Shown in pieces: positions 44,076 through 56,700 of a stretch of DNA of 64,000 bases. Position 1 is the stretch's first letter. Every line of letters begins with the position of its first letter. Under the pieces are notes generated by a model. It was not told the DNA's origin, made no database searches, and saw nothing but the letters and a program-made list of their open reading frames with translations. The translations under genes were made by a program, and so were the position numbers. The DNA comes from Paraescarpia echinospica (Eukaryota > Annelida > Polychaeta > Sabellida > Siboglinidae): NCBI GenBank assembly GCA_020002185.1, contig CM034534.1:60667448-60731447 (forward strand), written 5' to 3'.

Positions 44076-44563
44076 AAACGATATTAAATACGGCGAAGCC
44101 CAGACACCGCCTATAAACGAATGGTAGGAATCGCAACCGTTAGGTGGCTACGGCGGCGAATAAATGCCGAGTACTATTTGGAAATAAACGAACGCTAGCC
44201 ATCGATTTCGAAGTTATTTAACAACGTAGAGGATTTGTTTCCGCTAGGAGTGGTGTCTTATTAATGACAGGCTGTGACCTAGTTACACGGTTCGCTGTAG
44301 CCGTCGGCGGCGGCGGCGGGTACGAAGTACGCCTGTCTTATGGATGTGAGGCGGAACGGTGGTAGGGCTAAAAAATCATACAAGCGTTTTATTTTTCGCT
44401 AGCTAGTAGGCGATTTGTGCGCTAAACTAGGGTTGTAAAATACGCGTTTGTTTCACTGGGACAGGAGGGGCAAGGGTGTTTGTTGTTTGTTTTCGTAATA
44501 GTAGACAAGATCGTTCATACGTTTTCAACATTTTATTAAGCATCGTAGAAAGCGTGATACACC

Positions 44564-44857
44564 AACAACGCTACATGAGTCGTAAGGCTTTATGCCCCTA
44601 CAGAGAATACAAATGCTAAATTAAAGTTCGCTATAGCGGTATTCACCCGCGTGTTGGCTGCAACTAATGTTCGAAAACAAGGCAGGTGCGACTAATGTTC
44701 AGCGGGTCATAACAACGCTACAAGATTCGTAAGGCTGTATGCCCCTACAGAGAATACAAGGGCTAAATTAAAGTTCGTTATAGTGGTATTCACCTGCGTC
44801 TTGGCTGCAACTAATGTTCATAAGCAAGACAGTTGCGATTAATGTTAAGCGAGAATA
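44564..44857. repeat. Two tandem ~147-bp repeats
   Basis: AACAACGCTACA...CGTAAGGC, ATGCCCCTACAGAGAATACA and CTGCAACTAATGTTC occur twice with a period of about 147 bases and roughly 85-90 percent identity by eye. No coding content. Confidence 0.85.
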
Positions 44858-44872
44858 CAGCAACTATTAGCG

Positions 44873-45771
44873 TTAATCGCCGAGACAGGCTCTTTTCAGC
44901 AGATAGGTCTTCACCGCGGACTCCAGCATCGCGTTGTCGAAGCAGGAAACGCAGTCGGTACCTAACAACCAGTCAGACACCTGTTTCACGAGGGCCGATT
45001 CCGAGTGTCGATCCGGACACGGCGCGCATTGGTCGTGTAGCACGAGTATCAATCTCGCGGGGCACGGCACGAGCGAACGATGTAGGTGCCAATGCCATCC
45101 ATGTCCTCGTACATACGGCGATAGCGTCGGTTGGGTTTTCCGCCACGATACCCGTACATATGTACGAAGGGGCAACTTTCTTCGGGTGGGCACTCACCGC
45201 AGAAGTACCGCGCGCGCTCCAATACCGTTTCCCCGATCACTTCGGCGAAGGCGTTCAGCATGCACCTTTCCCACCCAGTGCGTGTCGTTATGATGGACCC
45301 CTGCGGGTCGTGAGTCGTCGGCGGCGGCACCGCGGCTCGTTGTGGTTGTTGGGTGACCTCGATCAGTGACGGTAGCTCGTCCGACGAAATATACACGATC
45401 TCCATCGGCGCCGACACGTCGTACAAGGGCACGGGGTATAGCGTCGCGTACGTTGGCGGTGCCGGCGGCGACGACGTCGAGGCCGAGGCCGAATACGAAG
45501 GCAGGCGGTGTACGTTCGCGAGGCTCGGCGGTTTATAGTCGACCTCCCCCAATAACGACGGCCGAGGAGTGTCGGCGTTATATTTCACGCGCTTCTCGGC
45601 CGGGGCCGCGTCGTCGTCGTTCGCTGTCCTCGAGGCGTCGGCGATAGCGGCGTTGTATTCTACCTTCTCGACAGCCGGTCCCCCTACGCCTCGTGTGTTG
45701 TCATCAAAGTGTCGGCAATTATGTCGTCGAGTACACGATCTCGGCGGTCGGCGTCCTATAGAGTAAACCAA
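44873..45771 (-). pseudogene. Polinton 2 Cys-rich protein with low-complexity N-terminus, unknown function
   Basis: The - strand frame of 240 residues has a low-complexity first half with two related motifs (KVEYNAAIADASR and RVKYNADTPRPS) and a hydrophobic-acidic motif EIVYISSDELPS. The globular second half includes GWERCMLNAFAEVIGETVLE, YFCGECPPEESCPFVHMYGY and RRYRRMYEDMDGI. A frameshift near 45060 moves the rest to another frame, which reads PCPARLILVLHDQCAPCPDR, HSESALVKQVSDWLLGTDCV and AVKTYLLKRACLGD. The Cys pattern suggests metal binding. I recognise no named family. It follows the 186-aa gene on the same strand. Confidence 0.5.
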
Positions 45772-46316
45772 ATTTCGTGATAGGTCTTCGAGCCGACATC
45801 CTTTACCATCGCGCGAACCGAAAAATAGTTTTTCGGTTTAGCTTGCGCACCGTGGGATAAGCACATCATAGTACCGGCCCTGGATCGCTGTACTTTACGC
45901 CGACACTGCGTACACCCCGCGTACGTACATTTCATTCTCCACGAGTTTGTTTCGACCCTGACTGGTGTAGATACCATATACAACCCGTCGTCCGCCTCTA
46001 TGAGTTCTTTCAAACTCACCAATGACGTGTCGAAGAGCGACGCCGCGGCATCGTCCACTACGACAGTAGCCTCCCGTTCGGCGTCGACGTTGACCGGCGG
46101 TGGCAGTGCTGCATCGACGGCCTCGGCTACTGTAGCAGGCGGCGCTGCGCCGGCGGCAGCGGCGATGACGGTGTTAGCAACAGTGGATACCGGCGACGGC
46201 GCTGCAGCGAGTACGTCTGACGTAGATGGTTTCTGTTCTCTAGCCGTCGTAGTAACCGTCTTCTTTTTCTTCTTCAGCATGGCAGCGTGTACGCCTTGTT
46301 CCCTTTGGACCGGCAT
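45756..46316 (-). CDS. Probable RPA-like zinc-ribbon/OB-fold ssDNA-binding protein, possibly truncated
   Basis: A 186-residue frame. The first ~110 residues are Ala/Val/Thr-rich low complexity with a KKKKK start. The C-terminal part reads VSLKELIEADDGLYMVSTPV, then CTYAGCTQCRRKVQRS, MMCLSHG, YFSVRAMVKDVGSKTYHEIW. The C-x4-C-x2-C, RRKV, C-x2-H pattern followed by a beta strand with V-x-D resembles the zinc ribbon and OB fold at the C-terminus of the large RPA subunit. It would serve as the element's ssDNA-binding protein. The TAG after EIWFTL may be premature, since the frame goes on for about 25 codons (DADRRDRVLDDIIADTLM). The start may instead be MLKKKKK. Confidence 0.5.
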   Translation of the reverse strand: MPVQREQGVHAAMLKKKKKTVTTTAREQKPSTSDVLAAAPSPVSTVANTVIAAAAGAAPPATVAEAVDAALPPPVNVDAEREATVVVDDAAASLFDTSLVSLKELIEADDGLYMVSTPVRVETNSWRMKCTYAGCTQCRRKVQRSRAGTMMCLSHGAQAKPKNYFSVRAMVKDVGSKTYHEIWFTL

Positions 46317-46407
46317 GACAGCGGTGATGACAGCGGTGGTCTGTAAAGGCGAAGAAAGTAAACGACGTTAACACACCGAAAACAAGTGAATACAGAGACG
46401 TTTTCAG

Positions 46408-46424
46408 CCGCTGTATTTATATTA
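46408..46424 (-). promoter_or_regulatory. TATA-like box upstream of the 186-aa gene
   Basis: On the - strand the sequence CTAATATAAATACAG lies about 95 bases before the ATG. It is a plausible core promoter for the - strand genes of Polinton 2. Confidence 0.35.
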
Positions 46425-46429
46425 GCGTA

Positions 46430-47755
46430 GTGAATAGACCCCGTGCGCTCGAACACGTATACCACAAAACAGCCGAGTCTGGCAAGGTTATTGAAAATAC
46501 AAAAAGCTTTTATAGAGCGTTATTTTCAAATATAAGTTTACCATAAGATTCTCTAGTCCTTGCTTCGTATTATAGACCGTTTATTTTACGCATTTAGGGT
46601 TTTATTAAGGATTTAGAAAATTACGCAACCGATCGGTAAAAGTGCCTAAATGACAAACGGGCGTCGTAAACAATCACCGTCATTCCGTTAAACGACTACA
46701 ATGAAGGCACACGTCGTCGCTTACGAAGTGCGGAAGCATCGCGAACTCTATCGGTACATTACACCTACCTACAATAACTTTCCTTTTAACTCGATACTAC
46801 CTAGGATGTTTACATGTTCTACTATTTTTTCCCTTCAATATATATTACTAACTAGATTTTATCTATATGTTTACAGATTTAACTATTTAAATCTGCCACT
46901 CGATTAGAACGGGTTTGGCCTACCGCCCCGGCCCCGGCCCCGGCCCCGGCCCCGGCCGTGGTGTTGGGTATACAGCGCCCCGTACAACAGCTAGCACTTG
47001 ACCGTAGAATTATTACGATTACGGCACCACCCGCTGTCGGCCGCGGCGCGTTATACCTCGGCCGTGGAACTGTCGCTCTCATGGTACCACCAACTGTTGG
47101 CCTAGGCGCTCCGTCACCGTCAACGTCCGCTGTTAGCTGGAGCGCACCGTCACTACCGTCGCCCACACCATGGCCGCGCGCGCGCTCACTGCCACCACCA
47201 CAACCACCGCTAGATCGGCAAGCGCCGCCCCGGCCCACGGCCGTGGTGGTAGCTGTACGGCGCCCCTATCAACAGCTAGCACTTGGCCGAAGCCGTAGCG
47301 TCCTTTCTTCACCATCACCATCCGCTGATCTACGCTGAGTGCTACCGCCGCCGCCACCGCCGCCGCCGCCGCGTACGCCGAGTGCCCAACTGGGGGATGG
47401 CTTTGGACCCTCTCGTTCACTGTACTCCGGCGACTGTTTCGGTGTTCCACCTTGAGGATACGGAGCCCAAATCCACTGACAGACGTCGTAGCTACAGCGC
47501 CTCACGCGTAGGTTTTTGAACTATCGTTGTGATACATTTTCTTCTAATAAAATATATAGCTTACCGTCTCCTTTCATTTGTTCACAATACAGTCCTCGTC
47601 GTAATATCCGATTTACTATAGGCCTCTATATTCCAACTACTTGGGCACGAACAATAATAATAAAGCCAACTTCAGCTTAATAATTCAGCATAGAAAACGG
47701 TCTTACTCCTAGCTAGTTTACAGTATGAATAATAAAATGCGTTCTCCGGCTAGCG
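46430..47755. other. Spacer with GC-rich low-complexity DNA
   Basis: 46930-46965 is a run of GGCCCC units. Two diverged blocks ending CAACAGCTAGCACTTG.CCG lie at about 46985 and 47268. An open frame at 46958-47338 is Pro/Ala/Arg-rich low complexity and is not supported as a gene. The AT-rich remainder shows nothing. Confidence 0.5.
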
Positions 47756-47759
47756 CCTG

Positions 47760-50700
47760 TCTATATTATTTAGTGAGCAGTACACCTTGCAGTTTAGTGG
47801 GCAGTACACTTTGCAGTTTAGTGGGTAGTACACCTTGAAAGTTAGTGGGACTTGCACCTTGCAAGTTAGTGGGCAGTACACATTGCAAGATAATGTGCAT
47901 TACACCTTGCAGGTTCGAGCGCAGTATATCTTGCAGGTTAGTGGACAGTACACCTTACGATTAGTGGGCAGTACACCTTGCAGGTTAGTGGGCAGTAAAC
48001 CATGCAGGTTAGTGGGCAGTATACCTTGCAGGTTAGTGGACAGTACACCTTGTTGGTTAGTGGGCGGTGCACCTTGCATGTTAGTGGGTAATACATCCTG
48101 CAGGTTAGTGGGTATTACAACATGCAGGATAAAGGGTGTAGTACACCTAGCAGGATAGTGGGTAGTACACCTTGCACGTTAGTGAGCAGTACACCTTGCA
48201 GGCCAGAGGAGAGTACACTTTGCAGGATAGTGGGCGGTACACCATGCAGGTTAAAGGGTACTACATCTTGCAGGTTAGTGGACAGTACACCTTGCAGGTT
48301 AGTGGTCAGTGTACTTAGCAGTTTACAGGGCACTATACCTTGCTGGTTAGTGGGCGGTATACCTTGCAAGTTAGTGGACAGTACACCTTGCAGGTTAATG
48401 GTCAGTACGCCTTGCTGTTTAGTGGGCGGTATGCCTTGAAGGTTAATGGGCAATACGTCTAGCAGGTTAGAGGGCAGTATATCTTGCGGTTAGTGGTTGG
48501 CATACCATGCAGGTTAGTGGGTAGTACACCTTACAGGTTAGTGAGCAGTACACCTTGCAGGTCAGAGGAGAGTACACTTTGCAGGTTAGTGGGCGGTACA
48601 CCATGCAGGTTAAAGGGTACTACATCTTGCAGGTTAGTGGACAGTACACCTTGTAGGTTAGTGAGTAGTACACCTTACAGGTCAGAGGACAATACACCTT
48701 GCAGGCTAGTGGGCAGTACACTTTGCATGTTAGTGGGCAGTAAAACTTCCAGGTTAATGGGCAGTACATCTTGTAGGTTAGTGGGCAGTACACCTTGCAG
48801 GTTTGGGGCAGTATACTTAGCAGGTTAGTGGGCAGTATACCTTGCATGTTTGTGAACAGTACACCTTGCAGGGTAGTGGGAACCATATCTTGAAGGTTAG
48901 TAGTCAGCACAACTTCCAGGTTAGTGGGCAGTCCACCTTGCAATTTAGTGGGCAGTACACCTTTCAGGTTAGTGGGCAGTACGCTTTGCAGGTTAATGGG
49001 CAAAATGTCTACCAGGTTAGAGGGCAATATACCTTGTGGTTAGTGTTTGGCATACCTTGCAGGTTAGTGGGCAGTACTCCTTGCGATTAGTAGGCAGTAC
49101 ACCTTGCAGGTTAGAGGGCAGTATACCTTTCATGTTAGTGGGCAGTACACCTTCCAGGTTAGAGGGCAGTACACCTTGCAGGTTAGTGGGCAGTACAACT
49201 TGCAGGTTAATGGTCAGTGTACTTAGCAGTTTACAGGGCACTACACCTTACAGGTTAGTGGACAGTACACCTTGCAGGTTAGTGGGCAGTACACCTTGAT
49301 TGTTAGTGGGTAGTACATCTTGCAGGTTAGTGGGCATTGCAACTTGCAGGATAGAGCGTAGCACACCTTGCAGGTTTGGGGTAGTACACATTGCAGGTTA
49401 GTCAGCAGTACACATTGCAAGTTAGTGGGCGGTACACCATGCAGGTTAAATGGTAGTACACCTTGCAGGTTAGTGGGCAGTACACCTTCCAACTTAGTGA
49501 GCAGTACACCTTGCAGGTCACAGGACAATACACCTTGCAGGTTAGTGGGCAATTCACTTTGCAGGATAGTGGGCAGTACATCTTCCTGGTTAGTGGGCAG
49601 TGCACCTTGCAGGTTAGTGGGCAGTACACCTTGCAGTTTACTGGGTGGTATACATTGTAGGTTAGGGGCAGTATACTTAGCAGGTTAGTGGGCAGTATAC
49701 CTTGCAGGTTTGTGAACAGTACACCTTGCAGTGTAGTGGGTAGCATATCTTGAATGTTAGTGGCCAGCACACCTTGCAGGTTAGTGGGTAGTATACCTTG
49801 CAGGTTAGTGGACAGTACACTTTGCTAGTTAGTGGGCAGTACACCTTGCATGTTAGTGGGTAATACCTCTTGCAGGTTAGTGGCCATTGCACCTTCCAGG
49901 ATAGAGTATAGTACACCTTGCATGTAAAAGGGTAGAACACATTGCAGGTTAGTGGGCAGTACATCTTCCTGGTTAGTGGGCAGTGCACCTTGCAGGTTAG
50001 TGGGCAGTACACCTTGCAGTTTAGTGGGCGGTATACATTGTAGATTCGGGGCAGTATACTTAGCAGGTTAGTGGGCAGTATACCTTGCAGGTTTGTGAAC
50101 AGTACACCTTGCAATGTAGTGGGTAGCATATCTTGAATGTTAGTGGCCATCACACCTTGCAGGTTAGAGGGCAGTATACCTTGCAGGTTAGTGGACAGTA
50201 CACTTTGCTGGTTAGTGGGCAGTACTCCTTGCATGTTATTGGGTAATACCTCTTGCAGGTTAGTGGCCATTGCACCTTCCAGGATAGAGTATAGTACACC
50301 TTGCATGTTAAAGGGTAGAACACATTGCAGGTTAGTAGGCAGTACACCTAGCAGGTTAGTGAGCAGTAAACCTTGCAGGTCAGAGGACAATACACACTGC
50401 AGGTTAGCTGTCAGTACACTTTGCAGGTTAGTGGGCAGTACTTCTTCCAGGCTAATAGGTAGTACACCTTGCAGGTTAGTGGGCAGTGCACCTTGCATGT
50501 TAGTGGGTAGTACATCCTGCAGGTTAGTGGGTATTACAACTTACAGGATAAAGGGTGTAGTACACCTAGCAGTTTAGTGGGTAGTACACCTTGCAGGTTA
50601 GTGAGCAGTACACCTTGCAGGTCAGAGGAGAGTACACTTTGCAGGTTAGTGGGCGGTACACCATGCAGGTTAAAGGGTACTACATATTGCAGGTTAGTGG

Positions 50701-53700
50701 ACAGTACACCTTGCAGGTTAGTGGTCAGTGTACTTAGCAGTTTACAGGGCACTACACCTTGCAGGTTAGTGGGCGGTATACCTTGCAGGTTAGTGGACAG
50801 TACACCTTGCAGGTTAGTGGTCAGTACGCCTTGCTGTTTAGTGGGCGGTATGCCTTGAACGTTAATGGGCAATACGTCTAGCAGGTTAGAGAGCAGTATA
50901 TCTTGCGGTTAGTGGTTGGCAAACCAAGCAGGTTAGTGGGTAGTACACCTTGCAGGTTAGTGAGCAGTACACCTTGCAGGTCAGAGGAAAGTACACTTTG
51001 CAGGTTAGTGGGCGGTACACCATGCAGGTTAAAGGGTACTACATCTTGCAGGATAGTGGACAGTACACCTTGCAGGTTAGTGAGTAGTACACCTTGCAGG
51101 TCAGAGGACAATACACCTTGCAGGTTAGTGGGCAGTACACTTTGCATGTTAGTGGGCAGTACATCTTCCAGATTAGTGGGCAGTACACCTTGTAGGTTAG
51201 TGGGCAGTACACCTTTCAGGTATGGGGCAGTATACTTAGCAGGTTAGTGGGCAGTATACCTTGCAGGTTTGTGAACAGTACACATTGCAGGGTAGTGGGA
51301 ACCATATCTTGAAGGTTAGTAGTCAGCACACCTTCCAAGTTAGTGGGCAGTCCACCTTGCAATTTAGTGGGCAGTACACCTTTCAGGTTAGTGCGCAGTA
51401 CGCCTTGCAGTTTAGTGGGCAGTATGCCTTGCAGGTTAATGGGCAAAACGTCTAGCAGGTTAGAGGGCAGTATACCTTGTGGTTAGTGTTTGGCATACCT
51501 TGCAGGTAAGTGGGCAGTACTCCTTGCGGTTAGTAGGCAGTACATCTTGCAGGTTAGAGGGCAGTATACCTTTCATATTAGTGGGCAGTACACCTTCCAT
51601 GTTAGAGGGCAGTACACCTTGCAGGTTAGTGGGCAGTACACCTTGAAAGTTAGTGGGCCTTGCACCTTGCAGTTTAGTGGGCAGTACACATTGCAAGTTA
51701 ATGTGCATTACACATTGCAGGTTCGAGGGCAGTATATCTTGCAGGTTAGTGGACAGTACACCTTACGATTAGTTGGCAGTACACCTTGCAGGTTAGTGGG
51801 CAGTAAACCATGCAGGTTAGTGGGCAGTGTACCTTGCAGATTAGTGGACAATACACCTTGCTGGTTAGTTGGCAGGGCACCTTGCATGTTAGTGGGTAGT
51901 AAATCCTGCAGGTTAGTAGATATTACAACTTGCAGGATAAAGGGCGTAGTACACCTACCAGGTTAGTGGGTAGTACACCTTGTAGGTTAGTGAGCAGTAC
52001 ACCTTGCAGGTCAGAGGAGAGTACACTTTGCAGGTTAGTGGGCGGTACACCATGCAGGTTAAAGGGTACTACATCTTGCAGGTTAGTGGACAGTACACCT
52101 TGTAGGTTAGTGAGTAGTACACCTTACAGGTCAGAGGACAATACACCTTGCAGGCTAGTGGGCAGTACACTTTGCATGTTAGTGGGCAGTAAAACTTCCA
52201 GGTTAATGGGCAGTACATCTTGTAGGTTAGTGGGCAGTACACCTTGCAGGTTTGGGGCAGTATACTTAGCAGGTTAGTGGGCAGTATACCTTGCATGTTT
52301 GTGAACAGTACACCTTGCAGGGTAGTGGGAACCATATCTTGAAGGTTAGTAGTCAGCACAACTTCCAGGTTAGTGGGCAGTCCACCTTGCAATTTAGTGG
52401 GCAGTACACCTTTCAGGTTAGTGGGCAGTACGCTTTGCAGTTTAGTGGGCAGTATGCCTTGCAGGTTAATGGGCAAAATGTCTACCAGGTTAGAGGGCAA
52501 TATACCTTGTGGTTAGTGTTTCGCATACCTTGCAGGTTAGTGGGCAGTACTCCTTGCGGTTAGTAGGCAGTACACCTTGCAGGTTAGAGGGCAGTATACC
52601 TTTCATGTTAGTGGGCAGTACACCTTGCTGGTTAGTGGGCAGTGCACCTTTCATGTTAGTGGGTAATACATCCTGCAGGTTAGTGGGTATTACAACATGC
52701 AGGATAAAGGGTGTAGTACACCTAGCAGGATAGTGGGTAGTACACCTTGCACGTTAGTGAGCCGTACACCTTGCAGGCCAGAGGAGAGTACACTTTGCAG
52801 GATAGTGGGCGGTACACCATGCAGGTTAAAGGGTACTACATCTTGCAGGTTAGTGGACAGTACACCTTGCAGGTTAGTGGTCAGTGTACTTAGCAGTTTA
52901 CAGGGCACTACACCTTGCAGGTTAGTGGGCGGTATACCTTGCAGGTTAGTGGACAGTACACCTTGCAGGTTAATGGTCAGTACGCCTTGCTGTTTAGTGG
53001 GCGGTATGCCTTGAAGGTTAATGGGCAATACGTCTAGCAGGTTAGAGGGCAGTATATCTTGCGGTTAGTGGTTGACATACCATGCAGGTTAGTGGGTAGT
53101 ACACCTTACAGGTTAGTGAGCAGTACACCTTGCAGGTCAGAGGAGAGTACACTTTGCAGGTTAGTGGGCGGTACACCATGCAGGTTAAAGGGTACTACAT
53201 CTTGCAGGTTAGTGGACAGTACACCTTGTAGGTTAGTGAGTAGTACACCTTACAGGTCAGAGGACAATACACCTTGCAGGCTAGTGGGCAGTACACTTTG
53301 CATGTTAGTGGGCAGTAAAACTTCCAGGTTAATGGGCAGTACATCTTGTAGGTTAGTGGGCAGTACACCTTGCAGGTTTGGGGCAGTATACTTAGCAGGT
53401 TAGTGGGCAGTATACCTTGCATGTTTGTGAACAGTACACCTTGCAGGGTAGTGGGAACCATATCTTGAAGGTTAGTAGTCAGCACAACTTCCAGGTTAGT
53501 GGGCAGTCCACCTTGCAATTTAGTGGGCAGTACACCTTTCAGGTTAGTGGGCAGTACGCTTTGCAGTTTAGTGGGCAGTATGCCTTGCAGGTTAATGGGC
53601 AAAATGTCTACCAGGTTAGAGGGCAATATACCTTGTGGTTAGTGTTTCGCATACCTTGCAGGTTAGTGGGCAGTACTCCTTGCGGTTAGTAGGCAGTACA

Positions 53701-56700
53701 CCTTGCAGGTTAGAGGGCAGTATACCTTTCATGTTAGTGGGCAGTACACCTTCCAGGTTAGAGGGCAGTACACCTTGCAGGTTAGTGGGCAGTACAACTT
53801 GCAGGTTAATGGTCAGTGTACTTAGCAGTTTACAGGGCACTACACCTTACAGGTTAGTGGACAGTACACCTTGCAGGTTAGTGGGCAGTACACCTTGGAG
53901 TTTTTTGGGCAGTATACTTTGCTGGTTAGTGGGCAGTACACCTTGATTGTTAGTGGGTAGTACATCTTGCAGGTTAGTGGGCATTGCAACTTGCAGGATA
54001 GAGCGTAGCACTCCTTGCAGGTTTGTGGGTAGTACACATTGCAGGTTAGTCAGCAGTACACATTGCAAGTTAGTGGGCGGTACACCATGCAGGTTAAATG
54101 GTAGTACACCTTGCAGGTTAGTGGGCAGTACACCTTCCAACTTAGTGAGCAGTACACCTTGCAGGTCACAGGACAATACACCTTGCAGGTTAGTGGGCAA
54201 TTCACTTTGCAGGATAGTGGGCAGTACATCTTCCTGGTTAGTGGGCAGTGCACCTTGCAGGTTATTGGGCAGTACACCTTGCAGTTTAGTGGGTGGTATA
54301 CATTGTAGGTTAGGGGCAGTATACTTAGCAGGTTAGTGGGCAGTATACCTTGCAGGTTTGTGAACAGTACACCTTGCAGTGTAGTGGGTAGCATATCTTG
54401 AATGTTAGTGGCCAGCACACCTTGCAGGTTAGTGGGTAGTATACCTTGCAGGTTAGTGGACAGTACACTTTGCTAGTTAGTGGGCAGTACACCTTGCATG
54501 TTAGTGGGTAATACCTCTTGCAGGTTAGTGGCCATTGCACCTTCCAGGATAGAGTATAGTACACCTTGCATGTTAAAGGGTAGAACACATTGCAGGTTAG
54601 TGGGCAGTTCACTTTGCAGGTTAGTGGGCAGTACATCTTCCTGGTTAGTGGGCAGTGCACCTTGCAGGTTAGTGGGCAGTACACCTTGCAGTTTAGTGGG
54701 CGGTATACATTGTAGGTTCGGGGCAGTATACTTAGCACGTTAGTGGGCAGTATACCTTGCAGGTTTGTGAACAGTACACCTTGCAATGTAGTGGGTAGCA
54801 TATCTTGAATGTTAGTGGCCATCACACCTTGCAGGTTAGTGGGCAGTATACCTTGCAGGTTAGTGGACAGTACACTTTGCTGGTCAGTGGGCAGTACACC
54901 TTGCATGTTATTGGGTAATACCTCTTGCAGGTTAGTGGCCATTGCACCTTCCAGGATAGAGTATAGTACACCTTGCATGTTAAAGGGTAGAACACATTGC
55001 AGGTTAGTAGGCAGTACACCTAGCAGGTTATTGAGCAGTAAACCTTGCAGATCAGAGGACAATACACACTGCAGGTTAGCTGTCAGTACACTTTGCAGGT
55101 TAGTGGGCAGTACTTCTTCCAGGCTAATAGGTAGTACACCTTGCAGGTTAGTGGGCAGTGCACCTTGCATGTTAGAGGGTAGTACATCCTGCAGGTTAGT
55201 GGGTATTACAACTTACAGGATAAAGGGTGTAGTACACCTAGCAGTTTAGTGGGTAGTACACCTTGCAGGTTAGTGAGCAGTACACCTTGCAGGTCAGAGG
55301 AGAGTACACTTTGCAGGTTAGTGGGCGGTACACCATGCAGGTTAAAGGGTACTACATATTGCAGGTTAGTGGACAGTACACCTTGCAGGTTAGTGGTCAG
55401 TGTACTTAGCAGTTTACAGGGCACTACACCTTGCAGGTTAGTGGGCGGTATACCTTGCAGGATAGTGGACAGTACACCTTGCAGGTTAGTGGGAAGTACA
55501 CCTTGCAGTTTTTTTGGCAGTATACTTTGCTGGTTAGTGGGCAGTACACCTTGCATGTTAGTGGGTAGTACATCTTGCAGGTTAGTGGGCATTGCAACTT
55601 GCAGGATAGAACGTATTACACCTTGCAGATTTGTGGGTAGTACACATTGCAGGTTAGTCAGCAGTACACATTGCAGGTTAGTGGGCGGTACACCATGCAG
55701 GTTAAATGGTAGTACACCTTGCAGGTTAGTGGGCAGTACACCTTCCAACTTAGTGAGCAGTACACCTTGCAGGTCACAGGACAATACACCTTGCAGGTTA
55801 GTGGGCAGTTCACTTTGCAGGTTAGTGGGCAGTACATCTTCCTGGATAGTGGGCAGTGCACCTTGCAGGTTAGTGGGCAGTACACCTTGCAGTTTAGTGG
55901 GCGGTATACATTGTAGGTTAGGGGCAGTATATTTAGCAGGTTAGTGGGCAGTATACCTTGCAGGTTTGTGAACAGTACACCTTGCAGTGTAGTGGGTAGC
56001 ATATCTTGAATGTTAGTGGCCAGCACACCTTGCAGGTTAGTGAGTAGTATACCTTGCAGGTTAGTGGACAGTACACTTTGCTGGTTATTGGGCAGTACAC
56101 CTTGCATGTTAGTGGGTAATACCTCTTGCAGGTTAGTGGCCATTGCACCTTCCAGGGTAGAGGATAGTACACCTTGCATGTTAAAGGGTAGAACACATTG
56201 CAGGTTAGTGGGCAGTTCACTTTGCAGGTTAGTGGGCAGTACATCTTCCTGGTTAGTGGGCAGTGCACCTTGCAGGTTAGTGGGCAGTACACCTTGCAGT
56301 TTAGTGGGCGGTATACATTGTAGGTTAGGGGCAGTATACTTAGCAGGTTAGTGGGCAGTATACCTTGCAGGTTTGTGAACAGTACACCTTGCAATGTAGT
56401 GGGTAGCATATCTTGAATGTTAGTGGCCAGCACACCTTGCAGGTTAGTGGGCAGTATACCTTGCAGGTTAGTGGACAGTACACTTTGCTGGTTAGTGGGC
56501 AGTACACCTTGCATGTTAGTTGGTAATACCACTTTCAGGTTAGTGGCCATTGCACCTTCCAGGATAGAGTATAGTACACCTTGCATGTTAAAGGGTAGAA
56601 CACATTGCAGGTTACTGGGCAGTACACCTAGCAGGTTAGTGAGCAGTAAACCTTGCAGGTCAGAGGACAACACACACTGCAGGTTAGCGGTCAGTACACA

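Larger units (their letters stand above)
39730..46420. mobile_element. Polinton/Maverick element 2, decayed and of a different lineage
   Basis: The gene order NADAR, ATPase, family B protein, family A protein and integrase-chromodomain on + is followed by three - strand genes. The shared proteins are clearly homologous to those of Polinton 1 but differ at many positions, so the two are separate lineages. Most genes carry stops or frameshifts. No penton, capsid or protease gene was found, and terminal repeats were not identified. The block is clearly GC-richer than its AT-rich flanks. Confidence 0.75.

Noticed and set aside
44833..45369. 178-codon frame on the + strand
   Set aside because: It overlaps the - strand protein at 44873-45771, which has coherent Cys motifs and a clear frame continuation; the + frame is basic and low in pattern.
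46958..47338. Pro/Ala-rich 126-codon gene
   Set aside because: Low-complexity GC-rich DNA with internal repeats and no family resemblance; the opposite strand is equally open.
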